Shown here: positions 17,496 through 25,463 of the stretch, in pieces | Position numbering within the stretch: position 1 is the stretch's first letter | Layout: each line of letters starts with the position of its first letter | Translations under genes and position numbers: made by a program | Assembly (NCBI RefSeq): GCF_034120055.1 | Contig: NZ_CP139368.1 | Span: 62,001-126,000 of the forward strand | Direction of reading: 5' to 3' | DNA: 64,000 bases | Origin: Microbacterium rhizosphaerae | Lineage (GTDB): Bacteria > Actinomycetota > Actinomycetes > Actinomycetales > Microbacteriaceae | Notes under the pieces: model-generated | What the model was told of the DNA's origin: nothing | The model's input: only the letters and a program-made list of their open reading frames with translations | Databases searched by the model: none

Positions 17496-18398
17496 TCAGC
17501 CGTGGAGGTCGGCGATCACGATCTTCTTCATCTGCAGCATCGCCGGGAAGGCCCCCGGTGCCTTCAGCAGCTCGCCGATGTTCTTCGGGACGACCTGCCA
17601 GCTCACGCCGAACGCGTCGCGACACCATCCGCACTGCTCGGCCGCCGGGTCCTGGGACAGCACGTTCCAGAAGCGGTCGATCTCGTCCTGGCTGTCGCAC
17701 TGCACGATGAGCGAGATGCCCTCACTGAACGTGAAGTCCTGGTCGGTCCCGGAGTCCATCGCCGCGAACCACTGCCCGGCCAGCTCCACGTCGCCGAACA
17801 TCACGGCACCGGCGCCGGCGGGCCCGGTGGGCTCGGCGTACGCCGCCGTCGTCCCGCGCGTGCCGCCGAACACCTCGGCGTAGGTCGTGAGGGCATCGTC
17901 CGCCCGGTTCTGGTTCGGCCCGCAGAACATGAGGCTCGGCACGACCGGCGGCCGTGGCGCACCCCCCGGATTCGCGAGCATGAGCTGCCATGAGACGCCG
18001 AAGCTGTCCTGCACCCACCCGTACCACGGGCTGTAGGGGTACTCGCCGAGGGGGATCATGACCTGGCCGTCGTCGGCCAGCATCGCCCAGGTGCGGTCGA
18101 GCTCTGCTCGGGCGTCGTCGCGCTCGTCGCCTCGGGTGCCGTCGAAGTCCAGCATGAACGAGATCGAGGGATTCGGTGCGAACTCGTCCCCGCCGTTGAG
18201 CAGGTTCAGGCGGTACCCGCCGACCTCGAGGTCGATCGTGATGGTCTTGCCCGCCATGCTCCGCTGGAACTCGGGCAGCCCCTCGCTCGGATACTTCTCG
18301 GCCTGCGCGATCCGCGCAGCGGGGAGCGCGGCCCGGTAGAACTCGGCCATCTCGTCCGCGTTCCCACTGCACCAGATACTCGGGATGATCTTCTGCAT
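17496..18398 (-). CDS. VOC family protein (two PhnB-like domains)
   Basis: A 300-residue protein made of two PhnB/glyoxalase-like halves. The first begins QKIIPSIWCSGNADEMAEFY and the second VVPSLMFCGPNQNRADDALT. Each half ends in the paired strands WYGWVQDSFGVSWQLM and CGWCRDAFGVSWQVVP. The family is often annotated as 3-demethylubiquinone-9 3-methyltransferase, but most members have no proven activity and this organism would use menaquinone. The ATG at 18398 matches the family start. It interrupts the normally adjacent tilS-hpt pair. Confidence 0.85.
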   Translation of the reverse strand: MQKIIPSIWCSGNADEMAEFYRAALPAARIAQAEKYPSEGLPEFQRSMAGKTITIDLEVGGYRLNLLNGGDEFAPNPSISFMLDFDGTRGDERDDARAELDRTWAMLADDGQVMIPLGEYPYSPWYGWVQDSFGVSWQLMLANPGGAPRPPVVPSLMFCGPNQNRADDALTTYAEVFGGTRGTTAAYAEPTGPAGAGAVMFGDVELAGQWFAAMDSGTDQDFTFSEGISLIVQCDSQDEIDRFWNVLSQDPAAEQCGWCRDAFGVSWQVVPKNIGELLKAPGAFPAMLQMKKIVIADLHG

Positions 18399-18472
18399 GA
18401 CATCGGTCCTCTCGGATCGTCCTCGTCCCAGCGTCGCCCACGGGGTCGAGGCGATCAAGGGGCCCCGCGGTC

Positions 18473-19456
18473 TCAGCCCGCGGCGAAGACGATCCGGCCG
18501 CCCTCGCGGCGGGCCCGGCATCCGGGCAGATCCACAGGCCCCTGTCCCGCCCACTCGGTGGCCAGCCGCGCCACCTCGAGGGTCTGCACGCGGGTGAGGC
18601 TCGTGCCGAACTCGGCTGCGACGACGTGCCGGATGATGCGGTTCCGCAGTGCTGCCGGATTCGCCGCGAGCGCGGCGGCCGAGACGGAGATGCCGGCCTC
18701 GGCATGCTCGACGATGTCCTCGATCGTCTCGTCGATCATCTCCGCGAAAGCGTCGGCATCCTCCCGCAGCTGCTCCGCGGTGCGCGCGAGCGCCTCCGCG
18801 ACGCCCGGGCCGAGCTCGGCCTCGAAGGTGGGCAGGACCGTGCGGCGCACCCGGACCCGGGCGAAAGCCGGATCCTCGTTGTGCGGGTCCTCCCACGGCT
18901 GCAGACCCTCGGCCGCGCAGGCGGCGCGAGTCGTCGCGCGGCGCACGCCGAGCAGCGGACGCAGCACCTGGATGCCGTCCCGCTCGGATGTCGGGGCCAT
19001 TCCCTGCAGGCTCGCCGCCCCGGAACCCCGTGCAAGACCGAGCAGCACCGTCTCGGCCTGGTCGTCGAGCGTGTGCCCGGTGAGGATCGCCGTGGCGCCC
19101 GACTCGCGTGTGGACGCGAGGAGCGCTGCATAGCGCGCCGTGCGCGCGGCCGCCTCGACACCTCCCCCGCCCTCCACCTCGACACGGACGACGGATGCCG
19201 CGGCCCCCAGACCGCGCGCGGCGGCGGCCGCCGCATCCGCGATCTGCGCCGATGCGTCCTGGAGGCCGTGGTCCACGACGACCGCGCGCACGGCGAGACC
19301 GTGCTTCGGCGCCTCGAAGGCGGTAGCGGCCGTCAGCGCCAGGCTGTCGGCACCGCCCGAGAGCGCCACCACGACCTCCCCCGTGCGGCCGCGCAGTGCC
19401 CGCCGCACGGCGACACGCACCTCGGCGACGGCAGGATCGAGCCCCGGGCGATGCAT
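18473..19456 (-). CDS. tilS: tRNA(Ile)-lysidine synthase
   Basis: A 327-residue essential enzyme that modifies C34 of tRNA-Ile(CAU) to lysidine. The N-type ATP-pyrophosphatase loop SGGADSL lies at residues 33-39, with AILTGHTLDDQAETVLLGLA and the GIQVLRPLLGVRR segment further on. Length fits the short actinobacterial form. The ATG at 19456 has TACCGT six bases upstream, a leaderless-type promoter. Longer upstream frames overlap the methyltransferase gene and were rejected. Confidence 0.94.
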   Translation of the reverse strand: MHRPGLDPAVAEVRVAVRRALRGRTGEVVVALSGGADSLALTAATAFEAPKHGLAVRAVVVDHGLQDASAQIADAAAAAARGLGAAASVVRVEVEGGGGVEAAARTARYAALLASTRESGATAILTGHTLDDQAETVLLGLARGSGAASLQGMAPTSERDGIQVLRPLLGVRRATTRAACAAEGLQPWEDPHNEDPAFARVRVRRTVLPTFEAELGPGVAEALARTAEQLREDADAFAEMIDETIEDIVEHAEAGISVSAAALAANPAALRNRIIRHVVAAEFGTSLTRVQTLEVARLATEWAGQGPVDLPGCRARREGGRIVFAAG

Positions 19457-19462
19457 GACTCC

Positions 19463-19468
19463 ACGGTA
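19463..19468 (-). promoter_or_regulatory. Leaderless-type -10 box of tilS
   Basis: TACCGT on the minus strand, six bases before the tilS ATG at 19456. Confidence 0.5.
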
Positions 19469-19488
19469 GGGCGCGTGGAGCCGCCCCA

Positions 19489-20253
19489 CTACCGCGGTGC
19501 GGGACCGACGAGCCGATAGACCGAGACGTGACTGCGCGAGTCGGCGGTGAACTCGCTGCGATCCCAGTCGGCCCAGCGGCTCTCCAGCTCGAAGCCCGCC
19601 AGTCGCGCCATGAGGTCGAGCTCGCTCGGCCAGATGTAGCGGTGCGGCGAGCGGCCGATCCGTGCCTCGTGGCCGTCCTCGAGGTCGGCGCCGAAGCGGA
19701 CGTGATGCGAGACCACGTGCTGGCGCAGCGTGTCGTAGGTGTCGACCAGCAGATACCCCGGCTCGCTCACCTCCACCGTGGCGTCGTGGCCGGGCGGCAG
19801 GGAGCGCAGCTGCGGCACCCACAGCTCGATGACGAAGCGGCCGCCGGGAGCGAGGTGCCGGGCGGCGTTGCGGAAGCACTCGACCTGCTCGTCCTGCGTC
19901 AGGAGGTTCGAGATCGTGTTGAAGACGAGGAAGGCGAGCGAGAAGCCGGTGCCCGCGGATGCGGTGGTCATGTCGCCCTGGACGACCGGGATACGGTCCT
20001 CGCCGACCTTCTCGCGCAGCCGTGCGAGCATCGCGTGGGACAGCTCGATGCCGGCGACCTCGACGCCGGCATCGGCCAGCGGGATGGCGACCCGACCGGT
20101 GCCGATCGCGAACTCGACCGCACGCCCGCCCGCGGCGAGCTCGGCCAGCGTCGCGACGGTGGGCCCGAGCACGGCGGGGTCGAACATCCCCTCCCCGGGG
20201 CTGTCGTAGCTGCGCGCGGCGTCCTCGTCCCAGATCATCTGCTGATCGACCAC
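19489..20253 (-). CDS. Class I SAM-dependent methyltransferase
   Basis: A 254-residue cytoplasmic methyltransferase of unknown substrate. Motif I is EFAIGTGRVAIPLADAGVEV, a variant with E-x-G-x-G-R as in many actinobacterial members. It is followed by GIELSHAML, VQGDMTTASAGTGFSLAFLV and the post-motif FRNAARHLAPGGRFVIELW. A GTG at 20253 is the likely start. It lies upstream of tilS on the same strand with a 32-base gap, and diverges from ppa. Confidence 0.85.
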   Translation of the reverse strand: MVDQQMIWDEDAARSYDSPGEGMFDPAVLGPTVATLAELAAGGRAVEFAIGTGRVAIPLADAGVEVAGIELSHAMLARLREKVGEDRIPVVQGDMTTASAGTGFSLAFLVFNTISNLLTQDEQVECFRNAARHLAPGGRFVIELWVPQLRSLPPGHDATVEVSEPGYLLVDTYDTLRQHVVSHHVRFGADLEDGHEARIGRSPHRYIWPSELDLMARLAGFELESRWADWDRSEFTADSRSHVSVYRLVGPAPR

Positions 20254-20339
20254 ATCCCCATGCTGTCACTGCGTGCGCCCCGACTGGGCGCCCTGACTAG
20301 GCTTGACCCGCATCCCCTTGATCTTCCGAAGGAGCACAC

Positions 20340-20828
20340 ATGGGCGCGTACGACGCCGTCATCGAGATCCCGCGCGGCAGCCGCGTCAAGTACGAGGTCG
20401 ACCACGAGACCGGACACGTCCACCTCGACCGCATCCTCTACACGGTCTTCGGCTACCCCGCGGACTACGGCTTCTTCGACAAGACCCTCGGCGAGGACGG
20501 CGACCCGCTCGACGTCCTGGTGCTGCTCGACCAGACGCTCTTCCCGGGCGTCCACGCGACGGTCCGCCCGGTGGGCGTGCTCAAGATGAGCGACGAGGCC
20601 GGCGGCGACGACAAGGTCGTGGCGGTGCTCGCGAAGGACCCGCGCTGGAACCACATCCAGGACGTCGACGACATCCCGGAGTACACGAAGAAGGAGATCA
20701 CGCACTTCTTCGAGCACTACAAGGACCTCGAGCCCGGCAAGTGGGTCAAGGTCGACGACTGGGCCGATGCGGCCGAGGCCGAGCGCCTCGTCGGCGAGGC
20801 GATCGCGCGCTACAGCCACGGTCACTGA
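20340..20828 (+). CDS. ppa: Inorganic pyrophosphatase
   Basis: A 162-residue soluble family I pyrophosphatase. Characteristic residues are [15 protein letters not shown] near the start, [16 protein letters not shown], and the metal-binding signature [11 protein letters not shown] (D-x-D-P-x-D). [15 protein letters not shown] is near the end. Length is standard for the bacterial homohexameric enzyme. GAAGGAG lies nine bases before the ATG at 20340. It converges with the M23 hydrolase gene, with a strong hairpin between them. Confidence 0.97.
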   Translation: MGAYDAVIEIPRGSRVKYEVDHETGHVHLDRILYTVFGYPADYGFFDKTLGEDGDPLDVLVLLDQTLFPGVHATVRPVGVLKMSDEAGGDDKVVAVLAKDPRWNHIQDVDDIPEYTKKEITHFFEHYKDLEPGKWVKVDDWADAAEAERLVGEAIARYSHGH

Positions 20829-20840
20829 CAGGCGCTGAAG

Positions 20841-20880
20841 CGAAGGGATGCCGCCGGCCTCGGCCGACGGCATCCCTTCG
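20841..20880. terminator. Bidirectional terminator between ppa and the M23 gene
   Basis: CGAAGGGATGCCG (20841-20853) pairs perfectly over 13 bases with CGGCATCCCTTCG (20868-20880) across a 14-base loop. TCGTTCTCGT follows on the plus strand. It lies between two convergent genes. Confidence 0.75.
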
Positions 20881-20889
20881 TCGTTCTCG

Positions 20890-22248
20890 TCAGACCGAGA
20901 TGCCGCGGGCCGCCATGAACGGGACGGGGTTGACCGGCGTGCCGTTCACGTGGATCTCGTAGTGCAGGTGGCAGCCGAAGGAGTTGCCCGTGTTGCCGAC
21001 GTAGGCGATCAGCTGGCCGGCGCCGACGCTCTGCCCGGGACGCACCCGGATGCCGCCGTCCACGATGTGCCCGTAGCCGGTCTCGACGCCGCCCCCGTGG
21101 TCGATCTGGATGTAGTTGCCGTAGCCGCCGTTGTAACCGGCGTAGACCACGGTCCCCGCGTGCGCGGCGACGATCGGATAGCCGCAGCCCGGCGCGAGGT
21201 CGACCCCGTAGTGGTAACTGGTCGCGCAGTAGCTCGGTGAGCATTGGACGGAGCGAGGGCCGAAGCCCGAGGTCTGTGCGCCTCCCGTCGGCCGGCACCA
21301 CCCGGAGGCCACGACGTTGCCGTAGCCTCCGCCGCCACCACCGCCTCCGCCCGTCGCGGCTGCAGCGGCGGCGGCCGCCGCCTCGCGCTCGCGCTGCAGC
21401 TCGGCCTGCCGACGGGCCTCGACCCCGGCCTGGTAGCCGGCGACGGTGGCGGCCGTCGCATCCTTCAGGGCCGCGAGCTGCGCGTTCAGGTCGTCGAGGT
21501 GCTGGTTCTGGGCATCGAGCGCGGCCTGCGCCGCATCCGAGGCAGCCTGCGCGGCGACCATCTTCTGCTGGGCGACCTGCTGCAGACGGTCGCGCTCGTC
21601 GCGCGCCCGCTTCGCCTGATCACTGAGGCTCTTCGCCGAGTTGCGGGCGGCGACCGCCTCGTCATACACGTTCTGGTTGCGCTCGAGCAGCTTGTCCATC
21701 GTGCCGAGCTTGGCGAGGATGTCGTCGGCGGTCGTCGCCGAGCCGGACATGAACAGCTGCATGGCGGTGTCGTCGCCGCCATTGCGGTACAGCTGGGATG
21801 CGACGCGCCCGGCGTGCTGCGCCGCGGTCTTGGCCTTGGCCTCCTGCGCGTCGGCCTGGTCCTGGAGCTGCTGCGCACGCTGCGCGGCATCGAAGTACGC
21901 CTGCTGCGCGGCGTAGAAGTCTGCGCCCGCCTGGACGGCTGCGGCCTGCTTGTTGGCGGCGTCCGCCTGCAGGGCGTTGATGAGGTTCTGGATGTTGGTG
22001 ATCTCGGCGGCCTTGGCGGCCTCGCTCGCCTTGGCGCGCTGCACGTCGTCCCAGGAGGGGTACGAGTCGGCCCATGCGCGCGGAAGCGAGCCTGCGGCCG
22101 TCGCGGCGAGGGTCGCGAGACCCAGCACGCCCACGCCGATCGCGGCCCGACGGGTCAGGTCGGGCCACAGCACGCGGCGCTCGCGCGCCGTGGGCGCGCA
22201 ATCGCAGTCTTCCGCTCGGAATCCGTCTCCGAGGTCGTCGGTCGGCAT
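20890..22248 (-). CDS. Peptidoglycan hydrolase, M23 family with coiled coil
   Basis: A 452-residue exported cell-wall endopeptidase. The N-terminus carries Arg pairs before a hydrophobic segment (LTRRAAIGVGVLGLATLAAT, about residues 28-47), giving a signal or anchor. A long Ala/Gln/Asp-rich coiled coil spans about 60-300, then a Gly-rich linker, then the M23 domain. The zinc motifs are HYGVDLAP and HLHYEIHVNG. The layout resembles EnvC/RipA-like regulators and hydrolases. The ATG at 22248 is preferred because GGGAGGAGGCAGGAG lies immediately upstream. The longer frame would add 51 residues ahead of the export signal and lacks such a site. The long leader upstream has structure and repeats. 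Confidence 0.9.
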   Translation of the reverse strand: MPTDDLGDGFRAEDCDCAPTARERRVLWPDLTRRAAIGVGVLGLATLAATAAGSLPRAWADSYPSWDDVQRAKASEAAKAAEITNIQNLINALQADAANKQAAAVQAGADFYAAQQAYFDAAQRAQQLQDQADAQEAKAKTAAQHAGRVASQLYRNGGDDTAMQLFMSGSATTADDILAKLGTMDKLLERNQNVYDEAVAARNSAKSLSDQAKRARDERDRLQQVAQQKMVAAQAASDAAQAALDAQNQHLDDLNAQLAALKDATAATVAGYQAGVEARRQAELQREREAAAAAAAAATGGGGGGGGGYGNVVASGWCRPTGGAQTSGFGPRSVQCSPSYCATSYHYGVDLAPGCGYPIVAAHAGTVVYAGYNGGYGNYIQIDHGGGVETGYGHIVDGGIRVRPGQSVGAGQLIAYVGNTGNSFGCHLHYEIHVNGTPVNPVPFMAARGISV

Positions 22249-22282
22249 CTCCTGCCTCCTCCCGCCTTCGGGCACAACATCA

Positions 22283-22424
22283 GTCACATTAGCAACAACT
22301 GTCACAGGTTTGTGAGATACGGGTACATCCATGATGCGCCTCCTGCCCTCAGGAGGACACCCCCACACGCGGGGAGGTCGGCAGCGGCCGTTCTCGTACA
22401 CGTGGCCCGATTCGCGTTCTCGTA
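22283..22424 (-). other. Structured leader with direct repeats upstream of the M23 gene
   Basis: On the minus strand the stretch before the M23 gene contains a perfect seven-base hairpin (CCTCCTG/CAGGAGG, 22339-22345 with 22350-22356) and a four-base GC hairpin at 22361-22374. It also has two copies of TACGAGAACG 26 bases apart (22389-22398 and 22415-22424). Nearer the gene, GTCACA occurs twice on the plus strand, 18 bases apart (22283 and 22301). The repeats look like regulator half-sites. No known riboswitch consensus was recognised. Confidence 0.4.
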
Positions 22425-22476
22425 GATGTTCCCTTATGCTTGATCTCCGGTAAGCGTGAGCCTCCGAGGTTCACCC

Positions 22477-22549
22477 GGCCCCATCGTTTAGCGGCCTAGG
22501 ACGCCGCCCTTTCACGGCGGTAGCACGGGTTCGAATCCCGTTGGGGTCA
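22477..22549 (+). tRNA. tRNA-Glu (anticodon TTC)
   Basis: A 73-base cloverleaf. Acceptor GGCCCCA pairs with TGGGGTC, the anticodon stem CCGCC/GGCGG holds loop CTTTCAC, and the T arm is ACGGG-TTCGAAT-CCCGT with discriminator A. CCA is not encoded. Confidence 0.97.
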
Positions 22550-22576
22550 CTCTCACCACCACAATTTCACAAGCAT

Positions 22577-22650
22577 GGCCCTGTAGCGCAGTTGGTTAGC
22601 GTGCCGCCCTGTCACGGCGGAGGTCGCGGGTTCAAGTCCCGTCAGGGTCG
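22577..22650 (+). tRNA. tRNA-Asp (anticodon GTC)
   Basis: A 74-base cloverleaf. Acceptor GGCCCTG pairs with CAGGGTC, the anticodon loop is CTGTCAC, and the T loop is TTCAAGT. The discriminator base is G, as expected for tRNA-Asp. CCA is not encoded. It is followed by a terminator. Confidence 0.97.
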
Positions 22651-22662
22651 CTCCGAGCGACG

Positions 22663-22692
22663 GGCCCTTTCATTGCGGAGGGCCTTTCGTTT
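22663..22692 (+). terminator. Terminator after tRNA-Glu/tRNA-Asp
   Basis: GGCCCT (22663-22668) pairs with AGGGCC (22679-22684), followed by TTTCGTTT. A classic short Rho-independent terminator. Confidence 0.75.
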
Positions 22693-22719
22693 AGGACACG
22701 ACATCCACGGATGCCGTGC

Positions 22720-22792
22720 GGCTCTGTAGCTCAGTTGGTAGAGCGTTCGACTGAAAATCGAAAGGTCACCGGATCGATGCCGGTCGGAGCCA
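22720..22792 (+). tRNA. tRNA-Phe (anticodon GAA)
   Basis: A 73-base cloverleaf. Acceptor GGCTCTG pairs with CGGAGCC, anticodon loop is CTGAAAA, T stem is ACCGG/CCGGT, and the discriminator is A. The T loop reads ATCGATG, so the normally invariant T54 is A. CCA is not encoded. Confidence 0.96.
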
Positions 22793-22822
22793 CAAGGGCG
22801 ATCGTTACAATCGTCCCAGAGA

Positions 22823-22860
22823 CCCTCGCGTAGCTTCTACATCGCGGGGGTTTCGCTTTT
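22823..22860 (+). terminator. Terminator after tRNA-Phe
   Basis: CCCTCGCG (22823-22830) pairs with CGCGGGGG (22843-22850, one G-T pair), followed by TTTCGCTTTT. Confidence 0.85.
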
Positions 22861-22949
22861 CCCCGGAATCACTCTGATCACGAGGCACGGCTGACTCGGA
22901 TGTCCCCTGCTCGGTGTCCCGAGTCGACCAGGTGCCGACCCGGCAGTCG

Positions 22950-23960
22950 TCAGTGCGCCGTCGATTCTCGTTCGACGAGCGCGAAGTCGATCAGGACGCG
23001 GTGCTCAGGGGCCGATTCGGGGTTGGACAGCTGCTCAGCGAGCAACCGCACGGCGGTCTCGGCGATCTTCGAGCCGCCCAGATCGACGGTCGTGAGACTC
23101 GGGACGGAGTAGCGCGCCTCGGTGACGTTGTCGATGCCGATCACGGAGACGTCCCCAGGCACCCGCAGGCCGTTGTCCTCGAGGGTGCGCATCGCCCCGA
23201 GTGCGAGGCTGTCGTTGAACGCGAAGACGGAGTCGAACGCTGCGCCCCGTTCGATCAGCTGGTGCATCGCCGATGCACCGTCGGCACGGTCCCACACGTC
23301 CGCCTCGACGACGAGCCCGGCGTCGTACGGGATGCCGGCAGTGTGGAGCGCATCGCGATACCCCTGGAGGCGTAGTGCTCCTGCGCCGCCGGGAACGCTG
23401 CTGCGCGCGCCCAGCGCGGCGATGCGGCGGCACCCGATCCGGATGAGGTGCGACGTTGCGAGCTGCGCCGCTCCGCGCTGGTCAGAGCTGACGTACACGG
23501 CGGCACCGCCCACCGGGTGGTCGCCGAGGACGACGGTGGGCACAGAAAGGTCGACCGCCTCGAGCTCTTCGGAACGGTGGTCCATGGGGCTGAGGATCAG
23601 GCCATCCACATGCTGCAATCGCGCGCTCGCGAGAAATTCGCGCTCGCGCGCGGCATCACCGGTGCGGGCGATCTGCACCGCGAGCTGATGCTGCTCGGCC
23701 GCGTCGATCACCGCTTCGGCCAGCTCGGCGAAGTAGGCGACCGTGAGCGTCGGCACCGCGAGGCCGATGACACCGCTGCGCCCGGACCGCAGATTTCGCG
23801 CCGCGAGGTTCAGCTTGTAGTCGAGCTGAGCGATCGCCGCGTGGACGCGGTCGCGCGTCTCAGCGCTGACGTAGGGACGATCGTTGATCACATTCGAGAC
23901 CGTCTTGGTGGATACGCCTGCCAGACGTGCGACGTCTTGCATCGTCGGGATCGGGTTCAC
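22950..23960 (-). CDS. LacI family transcriptional regulator
   Basis: A 336-residue sugar-responsive repressor. The N-terminal helix-turn-helix and hinge are clear (TMQDVARLAGVSTKTVSNVI at residues 5-24, then LNLAARNLRSGRSGVIGLAV). A periplasmic-binding-like sensor domain runs to the end (VSVIGIDNVTEARYSVPSLT). The GTG at 23960 has AGGACC-type sequence upstream; an internal ATG at residue 7 would cut into the HTH. It is divergent from the sugar importer at 24148. Three CATCGAT-core palindromic sites lie in the gap between them, so it most likely represses the importer operon and itself. Confidence 0.94.
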   Translation of the reverse strand: MNPIPTMQDVARLAGVSTKTVSNVINDRPYVSAETRDRVHAAIAQLDYKLNLAARNLRSGRSGVIGLAVPTLTVAYFAELAEAVIDAAEQHQLAVQIARTGDAAREREFLASARLQHVDGLILSPMDHRSEELEAVDLSVPTVVLGDHPVGGAAVYVSSDQRGAAQLATSHLIRIGCRRIAALGARSSVPGGAGALRLQGYRDALHTAGIPYDAGLVVEADVWDRADGASAMHQLIERGAAFDSVFAFNDSLALGAMRTLEDNGLRVPGDVSVIGIDNVTEARYSVPSLTTVDLGGSKIAETAVRLLAEQLSNPESAPEHRVLIDFALVERESTAH

Positions 23961-23984
23961 AGCGGGGTCCTCATCGCGCCATCG

Positions 23985-23996
23985 TACATCGATGTA
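23985..23996. promoter_or_regulatory. LacI-type operator 1
   Basis: TACATCGATGTA is a perfect 12-base palindrome just upstream of the lacI-family gene. It has the central CG step typical of LacI-family operators and shares ACATCGAT with the sites at 24049 and 24062. Confidence 0.7.
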
Positions 23997-24015
23997 AGAA
24001 GACGGCCCGGAACTG

Positions 24016-24045
24016 TTGACGGATCGGTGAGCCCTCGCTTACTGT
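24016..24045 (+). promoter_or_regulatory. Likely promoter of the sugar importer operon
   Basis: TTGACG (24016-24021) and TACTGT (24040-24045) are separated by 18 bases and lie immediately before two operator-like sites. Confidence 0.45.
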
Positions 24046-24048
24046 GTC

Positions 24049-24073
24049 TTACATCGATTACTTTCATCGATTA
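24049..24073. promoter_or_regulatory. Tandem LacI-type operator sites 2 and 3
   Basis: TTACATCGATTA (24049-24060) and TTTCATCGATTA (24062-24073) share the CATCGAT core with the palindrome at 23985. They begin 13 bases apart, just downstream of the presumed -10 box. Confidence 0.6.
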
Positions 24074-24147
24074 CCGAAGGGCGACGACCCGAACCGACCG
24101 CCCGGGCCCCGCATCGCGGTTGAGCCCGTCACAAAGGAGTGCACCCC

Positions 24148-25413
24148 ATGAAACGAATTCACGCCGCCGGCGCTGTGGCGACCGCTCTGGCCATCGCAGG
24201 TCTCTCGCTCACTGGCTGCTCCGGAGCCAGTCCGGCTCAGGGCGGCCCCGTCACGCTCACCTTCTGGCACGGCTACACGGAGGCAGACGGCAAGGTCCTG
24301 GACAAGATCGTCGCGGACTTCAACGCCCACCAGAAGAAGGTGAGGATCAAGACGGTCACCAAGACGTGGGCGGTCATCGGAGACACGCTGCTCACCGCTC
24401 TGTCCGCCAAGCAGGGGCCGGATCTGGTGGCGCTTCCCGCCGAGAACCTGCCCATCTATGCGGGCAAGCACGCGTTCCAGAAGCTCGACGACCTCTACGC
24501 GACGAGCGCGGTCAGTGGCGCTTCGCTCAACCCGAACGCGGTCGACATGGTGAAGGTCGACGGCGCGGCCTACGGCGCTCCGCTCGGGTTCGTCCCGCTC
24601 TCGGTGATCTACAACAAGACCCTGTTCCAGAAGGCGGGCATCACGTCGTTCCCGACAACATGGGACGAGTGGGTCGCGGATGCGGAGAAGCTCACGGTCG
24701 ACACGAACGGCGATGGCACCCCCGAGCAGTACGGGCTCGCCCTCCCCGACCACGCAACCGTCGGAAACGGCGTGTGGCCGAGCTTGTTCTACGCCGGCGG
24801 CGGCGACCTGGTCAAGGGGTCGAAGTCGGTCATCGACTCGGCCTCGAACATCGACACTCTGACGTTCTGGGCGAAGGCCGTGCAGGAACGGAAGATCTCG
24901 CCCACGGGTCTCGACGGCATCGCATCGGACAAGCTCTTCTCCTCAGGCAAGGCCGCGATGGAGGTCGGCGGTCCGTGGATGGCGTCGGTGGCGACCGAGA
25001 ACAAGATCGACTACGGCATCGCGGGCATCCCGGAAGGCCCCAAGGGACAGGCGGCGTCAGCGATCGGAATCTCCGCGGCGGTGACGTCGCAGGCGTCCGC
25101 TGCGCAGAAGGCCGGCGCGGAGGAGTTCCTGGCCTACCTGTACAGCAAGCCGGTTGCCACGGCGTGGTCGCTCGGCTCCGGCTGGCCGCCGCTGCGCACG
25201 GACATCCCGGCATCCGACGTGTCCTCGAACCCTGTCGTTGCCGCGCTGACTCCGCTCACTCCTGCGGCGCGACCATTGCTGCCGGGTGTCGCCAGCAGCA
25301 GCGATGTTCTCGCGGCCCTCGACGAGGCGACCCAGAAGGCGCTGGCCGGGGGCGACCCCGCAGCCGTCCTGAAGGCAGCCTCGACCACCGCGCAGACCGC
25401 GCTCGACAAGTGA
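24148..25413 (+). CDS. Sugar ABC transporter substrate-binding lipoprotein
   Basis: A 421-residue exported binding protein of the family 1 (MalE/UgpB-like) type. It has a basic N-terminus, a hydrophobic core and lipobox LTGC (residues 21-24), so it is lipid-anchored outside the membrane. The mature part begins with VTLTFWHGYTEADGKVLDKI and contains the usual hinge-region segments (YGAPLGFVPLSVIYNKTLFQ, GKAAMEVGGPWM). The ATG at 24148 has AAAGGAG nine bases upstream; the GTG at 24139 is less likely. Two permease genes and two glycosidases follow. No ATPase is present, so a shared MsmK-type ATPase encoded elsewhere is presumed. Confidence 0.92.
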   Translation: MKRIHAAGAVATALAIAGLSLTGCSGASPAQGGPVTLTFWHGYTEADGKVLDKIVADFNAHQKKVRIKTVTKTWAVIGDTLLTALSAKQGPDLVALPAENLPIYAGKHAFQKLDDLYATSAVSGASLNPNAVDMVKVDGAAYGAPLGFVPLSVIYNKTLFQKAGITSFPTTWDEWVADAEKLTVDTNGDGTPEQYGLALPDHATVGNGVWPSLFYAGGGDLVKGSKSVIDSASNIDTLTFWAKAVQERKISPTGLDGIASDKLFSSGKAAMEVGGPWMASVATENKIDYGIAGIPEGPKGQAASAIGISAAVTSQASAAQKAGAEEFLAYLYSKPVATAWSLGSGWPPLRTDIPASDVSSNPVVAALTPLTPAARPLLPGVASSSDVLAALDEATQKALAGGDPAAVLKAASTTAQTALDK

Positions 25414-25463
25414 CCCATGGTGCCCGGGGAGCCACCCCCGGGCACCATCCTCCAGGAGAGTTC

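Noticed and set aside
17496..18398. Annotation of the VOC protein as a ubiquinone methyltransferase
   Set aside because: No SAM-binding motif is present and actinobacteria use menaquinone; the PhnB-like fold is the only supported call.
22249..22440. Possible c-di-AMP (ydaO-type) riboswitch before the M23 gene
   Set aside because: The position is typical, but the conserved GGGGTGAAT-like and CCCGAATCCG-like segments of that riboswitch are absent; only generic hairpins and repeats are present.
22541..22729. A 62-codon open frame across the tRNA-Asp gene
   Set aside because: It covers the whole tRNA-Asp and its terminator and has no ribosome-binding site.
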